Source: Chryseobacterium sp. Leaf201 (GTDB lineage Bacteria; Bacteroidota; Bacteroidia; Flavobacteriales; Weeksellaceae). From it: 56,811 nt of DNA. The position numbers and the translations under genes are program-made. The stretch covers positions 1 through 56,811 of the forward strand of contig NZ_LMKA01000054.1 of NCBI RefSeq assembly GCF_001421435.1. Direction: 5' to 3'. This document shows, piece by piece, positions 16,885-25,490 of the stretch (position 1 is the stretch's first letter; each line of letters begins with the position of its first letter). The notes beneath the pieces are model-generated. The model was not told where the DNA came from, did not search any database, and saw nothing but the letters and a program-made list of their open reading frames with translations.

Positions 16885-17430
16885 ATGGACGATGAACTAT
16901 TAGGAACCATTAAAATATTTGCCGGTAACTTTGCACCGAAAGGATATATGCTCTGCAACGGCATCTTATTAAGCATTAATCAGTACACAGCCCTTTTTGC
17001 GATCTTAGGAACTACATATGGAGGGGACGGTGTTACAAATTTTGCTTTGCCTAATCTTAACGGGCGTGCTCCGTTCGGTACAGGAAATTCTACAACCGGA
17101 AAAAATATTAATTTGGGCGAGGCGGCAGGAAGTACACAAACTACGATTCTGAGCAGTAATCTGCCCTCAGTGATAAGCCAGCTGAAAGTTTCAAACACTA
17201 ATGCAAATACAGCCACGCCATCTTCTGCTTCATCCATTGCCATTACAGGAACACAGGCCGGAAGAGATTTCACAGCTGTTCCAAGCTTTACAGATGCTGT
17301 TCCGGATACTGTAATCAATACGGCTTCAGTAACCTTTACAGGTGCGAATTTACCTATTGATAATATGCCTCCTTATCTAGGAATAAATTATATTATCTGT
17401 GTACAGGGAATCTTTCCTTCACGACCATAA
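16885..17430 (+). CDS. Phage tail-collar (Mdp-like) protein 2
   Basis: The 181-aa tandem paralogue of the preceding gene shares most residues over the full length, including TTYGGDG, FALPNLNGR, SQLKVSN.NANTATP, AITGTQ.GRDFTAVPSFTDA and the end YIICV.GI.PSRP. The main difference is a short insertion (STTGKNINLG) after the collar motif. It follows 37 bp after gene 1 and 29 bp before the T9SS gene, so the three are probably one transcript. No signal peptide is seen. The similarity pattern points to a recent duplication. Confidence 0.86.
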   Translation: MDDELLGTIKIFAGNFAPKGYMLCNGILLSINQYTALFAILGTTYGGDGVTNFALPNLNGRAPFGTGNSTTGKNINLGEAAGSTQTTILSSNLPSVISQLKVSNTNANTATPSSASSIAITGTQAGRDFTAVPSFTDAVPDTVINTASVTFTGANLPIDNMPPYLGINYIICVQGIFPSRP

Positions 17431-17459
17431 ATCAGTTTAAACCTAAACTTAAATTCAAT

Positions 17460-18287
17460 ATGAAAAATACTATACTTTATGCTATCTGCAGCCTCTTTAT
17501 ATCCCTGTCTTCATTCGGACAAACCAGTACGGAGACTTTTGAAACTGAAACTCATGGAAGTGCAAGCTTTACAGATAATGGAGTCATCTTTAATATTCTG
17601 TCTAATGTGAATATCTATGATATCCAGGCAAATTACCCAAACTCCGGATGGGGCGGTACAACTGCAGACAACAGATATATTGACAATTCCGGCACATTAA
17701 ACCAGTCTCAGGGTACATCGTTCAGTATTAGGACGACTTCTAACTTATTTAAAGTAAACAGATTCTGGATATATGCCTCTGCTGCCAATCTTAATTTAAC
17801 TGTGACCGGAACATTGACTATTACAGGAAAATTAAATGGAGTAACAAAATTTACCCAAACCAAAACTGCAGGTTTTAACACTTCAGCCACAGTTACAAAA
17901 GGATTTACCCTTATTGACATGACTAATCTTAATGGAAATAATTACAGTAATATTGTCCTGGACCAAATACAGATTACAGCGGGTGGAGGTTATCAATACC
18001 TTGCCTTAGACGCCTTTACCTGGGTAAAAGATACAGGAATCGTATTATCTGCCAATGATGTACAAGCTTCTAAAAAAGAACTGAGTATTTATCCTAACCC
18101 TACAAGCGGTCCCCTTACCATTAAAGCAGTGGAAAATACAAAGTTTGATGTATACAGCCAGTCCGGACAGTTGGTGAAAACCATTGAGGCCAGGAAAGGT
18201 GTAAACCAGGCAGATATTTCAGAACTTCCTAAAGGAGTGTATATCGTAAAATCCCCTTCGGAATCTCAGTCGATCATAAAAAAATAA
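17460..18287 (+). CDS. T9SS type A sorting-domain protein
   Basis: The 275-aa protein has a signal peptide ending SSFGQ, then a ~180-residue beta-sandwich-like domain (FETETHGSASF ... ITAGGGYQYLALDAFTW) reminiscent of carbohydrate-binding or adhesin modules. The C-terminal ~75 residues are a T9SS type A sorting domain (LSIYPNPTSGPLTIK, FDVYSQSGQLV, LPKGVYIV). It is exported to the cell surface. Its position 29 bp behind two tail-collar genes suggests joint expression. I do not recognise an enzymatic domain. Confidence 0.83.
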   Translation: MKNTILYAICSLFISLSSFGQTSTETFETETHGSASFTDNGVIFNILSNVNIYDIQANYPNSGWGGTTADNRYIDNSGTLNQSQGTSFSIRTTSNLFKVNRFWIYASAANLNLTVTGTLTITGKLNGVTKFTQTKTAGFNTSATVTKGFTLIDMTNLNGNNYSNIVLDQIQITAGGGYQYLALDAFTWVKDTGIVLSANDVQASKKELSIYPNPTSGPLTIKAVENTKFDVYSQSGQLVKTIEARKGVNQADISELPKGVYIVKSPSESQSIIKK

Positions 18288-18381
18288 TATATCAATTATC
18301 GCCAGGGTAACAACTAATAACCATAATTTTTTTGATATAATAAAACGATCGCGAAGGATTCTAAATACATAAATGTGATAC

Positions 18382-18413
18382 AAATTCCCCTGAAAATAAT
18401 TTCAGGGGAATTT
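18382..18413 (+). terminator. Strong hairpin terminator
   Basis: A perfect 14-bp stem (AAATTCCCCTGAAA with its complement) has an ATAA loop, followed by TTTT. It lies between the T9SS gene and the convergent XRE regulator, so it may work on both strands. Confidence 0.8.
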
Positions 18414-18440
18414 TCTATCTTGTCCATTTTAGAAGATACT

Positions 18441-18851
18441 TTACCTGGATTTAATCAGGTCTTCCAGCCTTGACATCATATCGTCTTTTTCTTTCAGCAT
18501 CCTTTCATAAAGGGCTATTTTTTCGTCATGAAGCATAATCAGCTTATCAATAGGATGTAAATTAATGGTTCCGTAATTAAAAGAATTACTAAAAGCATGT
18601 TCTGCGAAAGTATTGGAAATAATATTAACAGCCTGTTCTTCATCAAAGTTTTTAAACGCCTCTACAGGGATTTTCAAAACTTCAGATATTTTCTGAAGCA
18701 GCTGATCCTCAACAACTTCCTTCTGTTCGAGTATTGATATTTTCTTCTGGTTCCAGTCTTCACCCAGGTCAAAAGCCAGCGCATCCTGCTTGATGCCCAA
18801 CATTTCCCTGAACCTTTTGATGTTTCTGCCCTGATGTATTTTCTGTTCCAT
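18441..18851 (-). CDS. XRE-family transcriptional regulator
   Basis: The 136-aa protein has an N-terminal Cro/C1-type HTH (GRNIKRFREMLGIKQDALAFDLGEDWNQKKISILEQ, split over residues 8-43) and a C-terminal amphipathic or coiled-coil helix (LYERMLKEKDDMMSRLEDLI) likely used for dimerisation. It stands alone between a terminator and a 180-bp AT-rich spacer. Targets unknown. Confidence 0.88.
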   Translation of the reverse strand: MEQKIHQGRNIKRFREMLGIKQDALAFDLGEDWNQKKISILEQKEVVEDQLLQKISEVLKIPVEAFKNFDEEQAVNIISNTFAEHAFSNSFNYGTINLHPIDKLIMLHDEKIALYERMLKEKDDMMSRLEDLIKSR

Positions 18852-19032
18852 TTGTGGTTTTAAGTTTTGATTTTGAAAAACTGAAAAGTAAAGATAAATA
18901 AATATGGTAAAAGGTAAAAATTTAAGACAGAATAAAATATCCCTGTAATACCGATGAGTAATAAAGTAATCCGTCTCTGTACAATATGATTGAGCCCAAC
19001 GGAAATACCAGCTCTATACAATCAAAAAAGAT

Positions 19033-19728
19033 TTATCCGGAATATTGTTTCAATGCCAGGATATATTTATCGATGTAGAGTTGTTTTTCTTTCGATTTGT
19101 ACTGCTGGATATATCTCGGATGTTCCAGAACCGTCATTTTTTCAAAAAGAAGGGCTTCCTGATTGAGTTTTGAAATAAAACCGGCATTCTTTTTTCCTAA
19201 GATAAATACTTCTGAAGTATCAAGATCTAAGCTGATATGCTTTTTTAAAGCATCAATCATAAAATCTTTTACTTCATTGAAAAGTTCTTTATCATCGTAA
19301 TAATTAGCGTTGATCCAGCTTCCTTTCGACTTTCTTACAATGGCCAGAGGAAAAGGTGAATTGATGTAAATGTCTTTATAAAATTCATCGGCTCCTCCAT
19401 ATTCAGCGATCATATCATAAACGAAAACAGACGAAATTTCGTGGGTATGAGCAGACTTCATTTTTATTCCACAGATGTTTTCCAGCCGTTTGGTATCGGT
19501 GAAGGGAACTCCGGTAACGCCTGCTCCGTGACGGCTCGGGTTAATTCCGACAATAAATTTTCTCCGGTTGAAATCATTATAATATTTCTGATAAAACTTT
19601 TGCATGACTTCCATGGTTTCAGGATTGCCGAGATAAGGATTTAAAACCTGAAAATCATCCGGCAGTTTCCCGTCGTATTTTAGATTCCGGTTAAACTCAA
19701 CAACTTTATCGGCAAAAGTTTTATTCAT
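19033..19728 (-). CDS. SMUG2-family uracil-DNA glycosylase-like protein
   Basis: The 231-aa protein belongs to the uracil-DNA glycosylase superfamily, SMUG2 (DUF4918) branch. Motif 1 is GINPSRHGAGVTGVPFTD near residue 78, with an Asn in place of the catalytic Asp of family 1. Motif 2 is EHPRYIQQYK near the C-terminus (HPR for the usual HPS). The family removes deaminated bases from DNA. It starts 3 bp after the DUF4241 gene, so the two are probably co-transcribed although unrelated in function. Confidence 0.88.
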   Translation of the reverse strand: MNKTFADKVVEFNRNLKYDGKLPDDFQVLNPYLGNPETMEVMQKFYQKYYNDFNRRKFIVGINPSRHGAGVTGVPFTDTKRLENICGIKMKSAHTHEISSVFVYDMIAEYGGADEFYKDIYINSPFPLAIVRKSKGSWINANYYDDKELFNEVKDFMIDALKKHISLDLDTSEVFILGKKNAGFISKLNQEALLFEKMTVLEHPRYIQQYKSKEKQLYIDKYILALKQYSG

Positions 19729-19731
19729 GTT

Positions 19732-20505
19732 TTAATCTTTAAGAAAAACAAAATTTTCAGGTTCATCATCGTCTTCATAATCTTCGTCGTCGCCATCTTC
19801 GCTTAAAGCCAGTTCAATATCAATAAACTGAATGTACAGTCCGCAGACCTCATCATTTGCATCATATCCAAAATAAACAGGATAAGAGCCGTCACCAAAA
19901 CCGCTGGCAAACATCGGGATCTGATAATCGGTGTTCGGAACCGTCCAGTTGATCCAGTCACCCGCATCCCGCTGGTTGTTGGGATGATCTTTGTAGCTTT
20001 GCGCAAAAAGTCCGGCAAAATAATCATCATACATATTGTCGACATCCAGTTCAGCTTCAAATTTATCCACATACGGAAGCACTTCCGCATCAGCAATACA
20101 GCCTAAACCGGCATCCACTCCGAAACCAAAAAAATCGTCTTCGTCTACACCTTCCAAATCTTCAATTCCAACCAGGGCTTCGCGGTAAACAACAGGCTTT
20201 TCTTTGGTAAACTCTACTTTTACCACCGCATATCGGTCGCCCCAGTCTTCGGATTTCACAACAGCAATCGTTACGGGGAAATTCCCTTTCGGAGCTTCGA
20301 TAAAATAAGGGGATTGATTGGCATTCAGAGCAACCAGCGGATCTCTCACCACCACCTTTCCGGAAGGAAGGGAAACATTCCCGATTTCCATGGTTTCCAG
20401 TTGTTGTCCGGCAATTTCATTGGACGTAAAATAAGTTTCCAAATCGGTCGGGCAAACCAATATATCTTTTACTTCCTCGTACTTCTGCATCCAGTTCTCG
20501 TTCAT
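19732..20505 (-). CDS. DUF4241 protein (possible immunity protein)
   Basis: The 257-aa soluble acidic protein matches the DUF4241 pattern: VPNTDYQIPMFASGFGDGSYPVYFGYDANDEVCGLYIQF (two halves), with an upstream VRDPLVALN and FGVDAGLGCIAD. The C-terminal tail is very acidic (EDGDDEDYEDDDEPE). DUF4241 proteins are often found near polymorphic-toxin immunity genes. Here the upstream gene is a SUKH protein, a known immunity superfamily, but no toxin is visible. Role as immunity is inference. Confidence 0.8.
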   Translation of the reverse strand: MNENWMQKYEEVKDILVCPTDLETYFTSNEIAGQQLETMEIGNVSLPSGKVVVRDPLVALNANQSPYFIEAPKGNFPVTIAVVKSEDWGDRYAVVKVEFTKEKPVVYREALVGIEDLEGVDEDDFFGFGVDAGLGCIADAEVLPYVDKFEAELDVDNMYDDYFAGLFAQSYKDHPNNQRDAGDWINWTVPNTDYQIPMFASGFGDGSYPVYFGYDANDEVCGLYIQFIDIELALSEDGDDEDYEDDDEPENFVFLKD

Positions 20506-20553
20506 TTTTAATATTTTAAATTGGGTTAATTAATTATTAAAAGTACAGTTTAT

Positions 20554-21090
20554 TTATTCTGCATCAAATTCTTCTTCGTCTTTCAAGCCTTTAATAAAGC
20601 TTTCAAAATCCTTTGCCAGAAAAATCTTCCTGTAATCACCTTCCTGATCGACATGAACCACTTCCGGCTCGCCGTCTTTTCCGCATTTTGAATAATCAAG
20701 AAGAATCATATCATGACCGGCAGACGGACAGTCGGCAATATAGACTCCATCGGCAGGATATCCCCACTCCTCAATCATAAATAGGCTCCCGAGTTCGCCA
20801 CATACGGAATAGGTTTTTTCCCGCCCGATTCCCATAATCCCGGTGATTGCTATATGATCGTCTGCCCAGGAATTGTATTCAGTAGTCGGGAAACATGATC
20901 TATCAACCAGCCCTCCGTTTTGGATTCTCATTAATTCAATATAGGATGCGGGAAGTTTATAGCCCAGCTCCTGTTCAACAGAAGCAATCATTTCATCATC
21001 CGGAAATCCTTCGATATAATCTCTTTCCGAATAACTGCTTTCATTCCAGAAACCGTTAAAGTCAAAATCTTTGAAAAATTGTAGTTCCAT
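20554..21090 (-). CDS. SMI1/KNR4 (SUKH) family protein
   Basis: The 178-aa soluble protein has the SUKH core: EGFPDDEMIASVEQELGYKLP, YIELMRIQNGG and, after ~70 residues, IADCPSAGHDMILLDYS, then VVHVDQEGD and the tail DFESFIKGL. SUKH proteins are widespread immunity proteins against contact-dependent or secreted nuclease toxins, and some are housekeeping scaffolds. Its neighbour DUF4241 lies 48 bp downstream. The absence of a toxin gene makes this an orphan pair. Confidence 0.87.
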   Translation of the reverse strand: MELQFFKDFDFNGFWNESSYSERDYIEGFPDDEMIASVEQELGYKLPASYIELMRIQNGGLVDRSCFPTTEYNSWADDHIAITGIMGIGREKTYSVCGELGSLFMIEEWGYPADGVYIADCPSAGHDMILLDYSKCGKDGEPEVVHVDQEGDYRKIFLAKDFESFIKGLKDEEEFDAE

Positions 21091-21104
21091 ATTATTTGTT
21101 CATT

Positions 21105-21133
21105 AAAAAAGGAAGCCTTATCAAAAGCTTCCT
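21105..21133 (-). terminator. Intrinsic terminator of paa operon
   Basis: The arms GGAAGC and GCTTCC form a 7-bp stem (21110-21116 with 21127-21133). On the minus strand TTTTTT follows. It lies 24 bp downstream of the paaZ stop and closes the operon. Confidence 0.65.
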
Positions 21134-21156
21134 CAAATATCATTATTTATTTTGAA

Positions 21157-23652
21157 TTAAATCAATCCAAACTGTTCAAAATGATGGGTAAAATGTTTTT
21201 TATGGATCAGTTCCCACATTTCTTTGTTTAATTTTCCGAAAACGAAATTCATGTGTTCCGCCTGTGGATTTTCTTTGTAATAAATGGAGAATCTCTTCAG
21301 GTTACCCATGAAAGACTGTTTTGCCGCTTCAAGATTTTTATGTCTTAAGTCCAATAACTTTTCATCTTCTGCCAGAAAAGGTGCCGGGAAATCTTTCGGC
21401 ATTTTTCTGTGATTGTACAGAGAATCCTGCCATTTTTCCAGCTGTTCTTCCGGAGTAAAACATTTGTCCGCTTCCGGTTCGCCTAAACTTACCAGAACGG
21501 TAAAATCCAGATGCTCAATCATCTGCTGAGGTGACATTCTGCCCCAGTTTGGCTGCGTGTTTTCGGTTAAACCATTTAATGCTTTCTGAATATTTTTCAG
21601 GTTCAGATCAATAAAAGGAGATTTTTTCGCCACCAGCGTTAAGATAGTTGCTACACATACGGTCTCATCTCTCTGATTTACTACCTCAACCAGCCATTTA
21701 ACTACTCCGGAAGGAATGTTTCTGCCTTTTACACCGCGGTTGATTTTTTCTTTTGCCGTTAAATAAACCGTCATTGTATCGCCCGCATATACAGGCTTGA
21801 AGAACGAACAGTTTTCCAGACCATAATTGGCGATAACAGGTCCTTTTTTACCTGAAACGAATAATCCGGCCGCTGCAGAAAGAATGAAATATCCGTGAGC
21901 CACGGTTTTATCAAAAATAGTTCCCGTTAAACTTGTTGCATCGGTGTGTGCGTAGAAATGATCCCACGAAACATTTGAGAAATTAACGATATCTGCATCT
22001 GTAACGGTTCTTCCCGCTGTTTCTAAAGAATCTCCAACTTCAACATCTTCAAAATATTTTTGGAAAGGATGTTTATCTGCATATTTTTTCTCTGCACCTT
22101 GCTGATATACTTTAGTAATCGCCGTTAAAATATCCGGCGACCCTTGAATGGCTGTTTTTTGAAGGAAGAAATGAAGTCCGTTCAAACCGCCCATTTCCTC
22201 ACCGCCTCCCGCTCTACCGGGACCGCCGTGCATCAAAGTCGGAAGCGGCGAACCGTGACCTGTACTTTCTTTCGCATTGTCTCTGTTCAGTACGAAAATC
22301 CTCCCATGCTGAGAAGCCATTTTCCATGAAGTTTCTGCTACGAATTTTTCATCATAAGAGATAATGGAACCTACCAGACTTCCTTTTCCTCTTTTTGCCA
22401 ACGCTGCCGCTTCTTCCGCATCTTTGTAAGGCATTAATGTAGAAACCGGACCGAACGCTTCGACATCGTGAGAGATATTCTTTTCGAAAGGCCTGTCATT
22501 TAAGAATAATTTCGGAGACATAAATGCACCATTTTCATAATCTGCATCTACCAATTCGTGTTTTCCGTCGTAGATCAGTTCTGTTTCAGCTTTCAGAAGG
22601 TTTACTTTTCTCAACACTTGGTCATACTGCTGCTTTCCGACCAAAGAACCCATTCTGGTCTCCCTGCTTAACGGATTTCCGATTTTTGTCTGATCCAAAG
22701 CTTTAGACAAAGCATTCTGAACATCACCAATTAAGTTTTCAGGAACAATAATTCTCCTGATTGCCGTACATTTCTGTCCGGCCTTTGTGGTCATTTCCGT
22801 ACGGACTTCTTTGATGAACAGATCAAATTCCGGAGTTCCGGGTTTTGCATCCAATCCGAGAATTGAGCAGTTTAATGAATCTGCTTCCATATTGAAACGG
22901 ACAGAATTTCCTGAAACAGAAGGCAAAGATTTTAATTTTTTGCCCGTTGTTGCAGAACCTGTGAACAATACAGAATCGCCATCCTGAACATAGTCCAGAA
23001 TATTTCCCGGTTCACCACAAACCAATTGAAGTGCACCTTCAGGAAGAACACCACTTTCAATCATGTCCTGGAAAACCGCATTCGTTAAATACGAACCGTA
23101 AGGCGAAGGTTTCACAATACTTGGGACACCTGCCAATAATGAAGTTGATAGTTTTTCCAGCATTCCCCAAACCGGAAAATTATAGGCATTGATCTGCACA
23201 GAAACACCTTCACTCGGCGTTAAAATATGAGTTCCCAGGAAAGTTCCATTGGCAGAAATTTTCTGAGTATCGCCATCTACCCAAAACGGAGTATTTGGAA
23301 GCATCCTTTTTGCAAGCCCTGAATAGGTGAAGAACGTACCGAAACCTCCTTCAATATCTACCCATGAATCTGCGTGAGTCGCCCCGGTTTTATATGATAA
23401 TTCGTAATATTTTTTCTTTCTTTCTAACAGGTAAAGCGCTACTTTTTTCAACATTTCTCCACGATCGTAGAACGTCATAGATGAAAGGTTTTTGTAACCG
23501 ACTGTTCTTCCGTAATCCAGAGCCTGCTCAAAATTCAGCCCTTCTGTATCCGAAACAGCAACCTGCTCTCCAGTCACGGCATTGTACAAAGGAATTCCGT
23601 TCCCGGTGCCTTCTACCCATTCGCCATGAATATAGTTTTTTAGTTTGTTCAT
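21157..23652 (-). CDS. paaZ: PaaZ ring-opening enzyme with extra DinB-like C-terminal domain
   Basis: PaaZ hydrolyses oxepin-CoA and oxidises the resulting aldehyde. Residues ~1-520 are aldehyde dehydrogenase, with Glu near 256 (FNMEADSLN) and nucleophile Cys near 295 (GQKCTAIRR). Residues ~535-680 are a MaoC-type (R)-enoyl hydratase with the D/H pair in WDHFYAHTD and VAHGYF. Usual length is ~680 aa; this one is 831. The last ~148 residues are a DUF1569/DinB-like four-helix domain with putative metal ligands in QQMIEHLD and KKHFTHHFEQFG. The frame is continuous, so this is a true fusion. It is the last gene of the paa operon. Confidence 0.93.
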   Translation of the reverse strand: MNKLKNYIHGEWVEGTGNGIPLYNAVTGEQVAVSDTEGLNFEQALDYGRTVGYKNLSSMTFYDRGEMLKKVALYLLERKKKYYELSYKTGATHADSWVDIEGGFGTFFTYSGLAKRMLPNTPFWVDGDTQKISANGTFLGTHILTPSEGVSVQINAYNFPVWGMLEKLSTSLLAGVPSIVKPSPYGSYLTNAVFQDMIESGVLPEGALQLVCGEPGNILDYVQDGDSVLFTGSATTGKKLKSLPSVSGNSVRFNMEADSLNCSILGLDAKPGTPEFDLFIKEVRTEMTTKAGQKCTAIRRIIVPENLIGDVQNALSKALDQTKIGNPLSRETRMGSLVGKQQYDQVLRKVNLLKAETELIYDGKHELVDADYENGAFMSPKLFLNDRPFEKNISHDVEAFGPVSTLMPYKDAEEAAALAKRGKGSLVGSIISYDEKFVAETSWKMASQHGRIFVLNRDNAKESTGHGSPLPTLMHGGPGRAGGGEEMGGLNGLHFFLQKTAIQGSPDILTAITKVYQQGAEKKYADKHPFQKYFEDVEVGDSLETAGRTVTDADIVNFSNVSWDHFYAHTDATSLTGTIFDKTVAHGYFILSAAAGLFVSGKKGPVIANYGLENCSFFKPVYAGDTMTVYLTAKEKINRGVKGRNIPSGVVKWLVEVVNQRDETVCVATILTLVAKKSPFIDLNLKNIQKALNGLTENTQPNWGRMSPQQMIEHLDFTVLVSLGEPEADKCFTPEEQLEKWQDSLYNHRKMPKDFPAPFLAEDEKLLDLRHKNLEAAKQSFMGNLKRFSIYYKENPQAEHMNFVFGKLNKEMWELIHKKHFTHHFEQFGLI

Positions 23653-23690
23653 ATTGTTTTTTACTTTTTCAATTTAAATATTTCCAATAA

Positions 23691-23951
23691 TTATTTTAAA
23701 GCCTTTCTGATTCCATAATAGATTAAAAACAGGACAATTGCGGCATCCAGAATCAAGACACTGTTAACAATGGCATCATAAAGCTGTCGTTTTGATTCAA
23801 GTTTTTCAATTTTATCCTGACCTGCAAATTCCAATAAATAGGCTGTTTCCAAAGACTCAACATAGAAAAAAAAGCCTAAAACATTGAATTTAAAACCCAA
23901 AACCAATATAATAAACCCATATTTTTTAAGAAAATTTTCCAGTTTAATCAT
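23691..23951 (-). CDS. Small two-TM membrane protein
   Basis: The 86-aa protein has two transmembrane helices (YGFIILVLGFKFNVLGFFFYV and VLILDAAIVLFLIYYGI) around a charged helical loop (QDKIEKLESKRQLYD). It is 7 bp downstream of the esterase and 38 bp upstream of paaZ. No family is recognised. It is not a standard paa component. Confidence 0.65.
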   Translation of the reverse strand: MIKLENFLKKYGFIILVLGFKFNVLGFFFYVESLETAYLLEFAGQDKIEKLESKRQLYDAIVNSVLILDAAIVLFLIYYGIRKALK

Positions 23952-23958
23952 GATTGTT

Positions 23959-24786
23959 TTATTTAGGCTCCTGATAAGGAAACAATTTCACCAGACCTTC
24001 ATACAGGCTTCTGTGAAGAATAGTCGCATGATTATCCGTTTCCATCATTTTATATTCTACTGTCCAGTTTTTTTTGTTTGATTTTTTAAGAATATCAAAT
24101 AAGTCTTCTGCATCTTTTACCATTACTTTATGCTCGCCTTTCCCTACAGAAACATAAACAAATTTCTTTTTATCCGCTGATTTAGAAAGCAGCTGCGTGG
24201 ACTGTTTTAAAAGGCTTTCATCATCCCACCATAAACTGGGGCTGATGATGAAATAATTATCGAACATTTCAGGTTTTTTCAATAAAATTTCTGTCGCCAG
24301 AAGTCCGCCGAGCGATTGCCCAAACAGATATGTATCGGTTGTTTTAAACTGACTTTCAATGTAAGGCTTTAGTTCTTTTTCCAAAAAATTAATGAATTTA
24401 GCCGAATGCCCTGTTGTAGGATAATCTTTCTGCAGATCTTTTAAATCCGTATGAAAAGTGAAGTCTTTCTTTCTGTCAATGTTGGCAATTCCCACCACAA
24501 TTGTTTCCGGCATTGCATACATTTGATTGAAGAACTGCAACAGGCCTACGACATGAATAAAATCTTCATTCATGCTTCCATCCAGAAGATAGATCACCGG
24601 ATGAGCTTTTGTTTTATCGAAATTTTGCGGAAGATAGATGTTTAACGTTCTTTCTTCGTTTAGAACCTTAGATTTCAAGGTTCTTATTTCTCCGATTGTC
24701 AAAGGTTTTACATTTCCATTCTGGGCAAAAACCATAGTTTGGAATGCAAACAGGAGACTGCAGAAAATGAGAATTTTTTTAATCAT
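23959..24786 (-). CDS. Secreted alpha/beta-hydrolase esterase
   Basis: The 275-aa protein has a signal peptide ending VFAQ and an esterase-D/IroE-type alpha/beta-hydrolase fold. The nucleophile elbow is GQSLGG near residue 155, and the likely catalytic His is in DNHATILHRSLYEG near 256. Related proteins cleave siderophore or acyl esters in the periplasm. It sits in the paa operon between paaZ and the RAYT element, but a role in phenylacetate use is not evident. It may have arrived with the insertion. Confidence 0.85.
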   Translation of the reverse strand: MIKKILIFCSLLFAFQTMVFAQNGNVKPLTIGEIRTLKSKVLNEERTLNIYLPQNFDKTKAHPVIYLLDGSMNEDFIHVVGLLQFFNQMYAMPETIVVGIANIDRKKDFTFHTDLKDLQKDYPTTGHSAKFINFLEKELKPYIESQFKTTDTYLFGQSLGGLLATEILLKKPEMFDNYFIISPSLWWDDESLLKQSTQLLSKSADKKKFVYVSVGKGEHKVMVKDAEDLFDILKKSNKKNWTVEYKMMETDNHATILHRSLYEGLVKLFPYQEPK

Positions 24787-24853
24787 TTTTATTTATTGGT
24801 TTAAATTCTTTCCTTCGTCAATTCTTAGACTAATCTTATTAAGTACTTCATTG

Positions 24854-24886
24854 AAACCTAACGGGTTTTAAAAACCCGTTAGGTTT
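24854..24886. repeat. REP-like palindrome, downstream copy
   Basis: A 33-bp perfect palindrome with arm AAACCTAACGGGTTT and a 3-nt centre. It lies just downstream of the RAYT gene and matches the copy at 25491-25523 except for the central base. Confidence 0.92.
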
Positions 24887-24899
24887 GATTTATCAACAA

Positions 24900-25478
24900 T
24901 TATTCGAAATTCAAAAAATCATATTCAATATCAGATTGGTGATAATTTTTAAAAACATCTAACGAATCAAAATATTGCATGATTTCCGTTCTGTTCAATT
25001 TACTTTCTTTTTCAGGATGTAGATATGAATTATATGAAGAAAACTCCCAATGATCAGCTTTATTTACAAATCCATGATTAACCGGATTATTGTGGATATA
25101 ATGCAAAACTTTCAGTAAATATTTCTCATCTGTTATTTTCTTCCGCTTTACTGCATTAAGAAAAAGTGCACCCTTACGGTTGTATTTTTTATTAAATGCT
25201 TTTGCATAAGAATTTAGGAAATTTCCAAAATTTTTCATTAAAGCCTGATGCTCGTCTTCAGCATTTACATCTTCAATATTTTTAAATCTTAATAATAAAT
25301 GAAAATGATTCGGCAGCAGGCAATACGCATAAATATCCGCAATCTGAATAATATATTTATCTAACTGCTTCAGAAAAAATTGATAATTTGTCTGTTCACG
25401 GAAAATTAGTTCTTTCCCATTTACATGAGAAAAAATGTGATAAACAGATTCAAACTCAAAACTTTCTGTATTGATCAT
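24900..25478 (-). CDS. REP-associated tyrosine transposase (Y1, IS200-like)
   Basis: The 192-aa protein is a Y1_Tnp-type HUH endonuclease of the RAYT group. It has YHIFSHVNGKELIF at the N-terminus, the metal-binding HFH motif in LLPNHFHLLLRF near residue 58, and the catalytic tyrosine likely in LHYIHNNPV near 125. RAYTs bind and nick REP hairpins; they are usually single-copy and maintained rather than transposed like an IS. The length is typical and no frameshift is seen, so it may be active. Confidence 0.9.
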   Translation of the reverse strand: MINTESFEFESVYHIFSHVNGKELIFREQTNYQFFLKQLDKYIIQIADIYAYCLLPNHFHLLLRFKNIEDVNAEDEHQALMKNFGNFLNSYAKAFNKKYNRKGALFLNAVKRKKITDEKYLLKVLHYIHNNPVNHGFVNKADHWEFSSYNSYLHPEKESKLNRTEIMQYFDSLDVFKNYHQSDIEYDFLNFE

Positions 25479-25490
25479 TTTGCTTTAATA

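Noticed and set aside
16317..17430. Prophage or contractile injection system
   Set aside because: Only collar-domain genes are present. No capsid, portal, terminase, sheath, tube or baseplate gene is in the window.
19732..21090. Toxin-immunity locus
   Set aside because: No toxin, polymorphic-toxin repeat or secretion gene is adjacent. Only the immunity-like side is visible.
24900..25478. Ordinary IS200/IS605 insertion sequence
   Set aside because: No TnpB gene or IS200-type ends are present. The matching palindromes on both sides fit a RAYT unit better.
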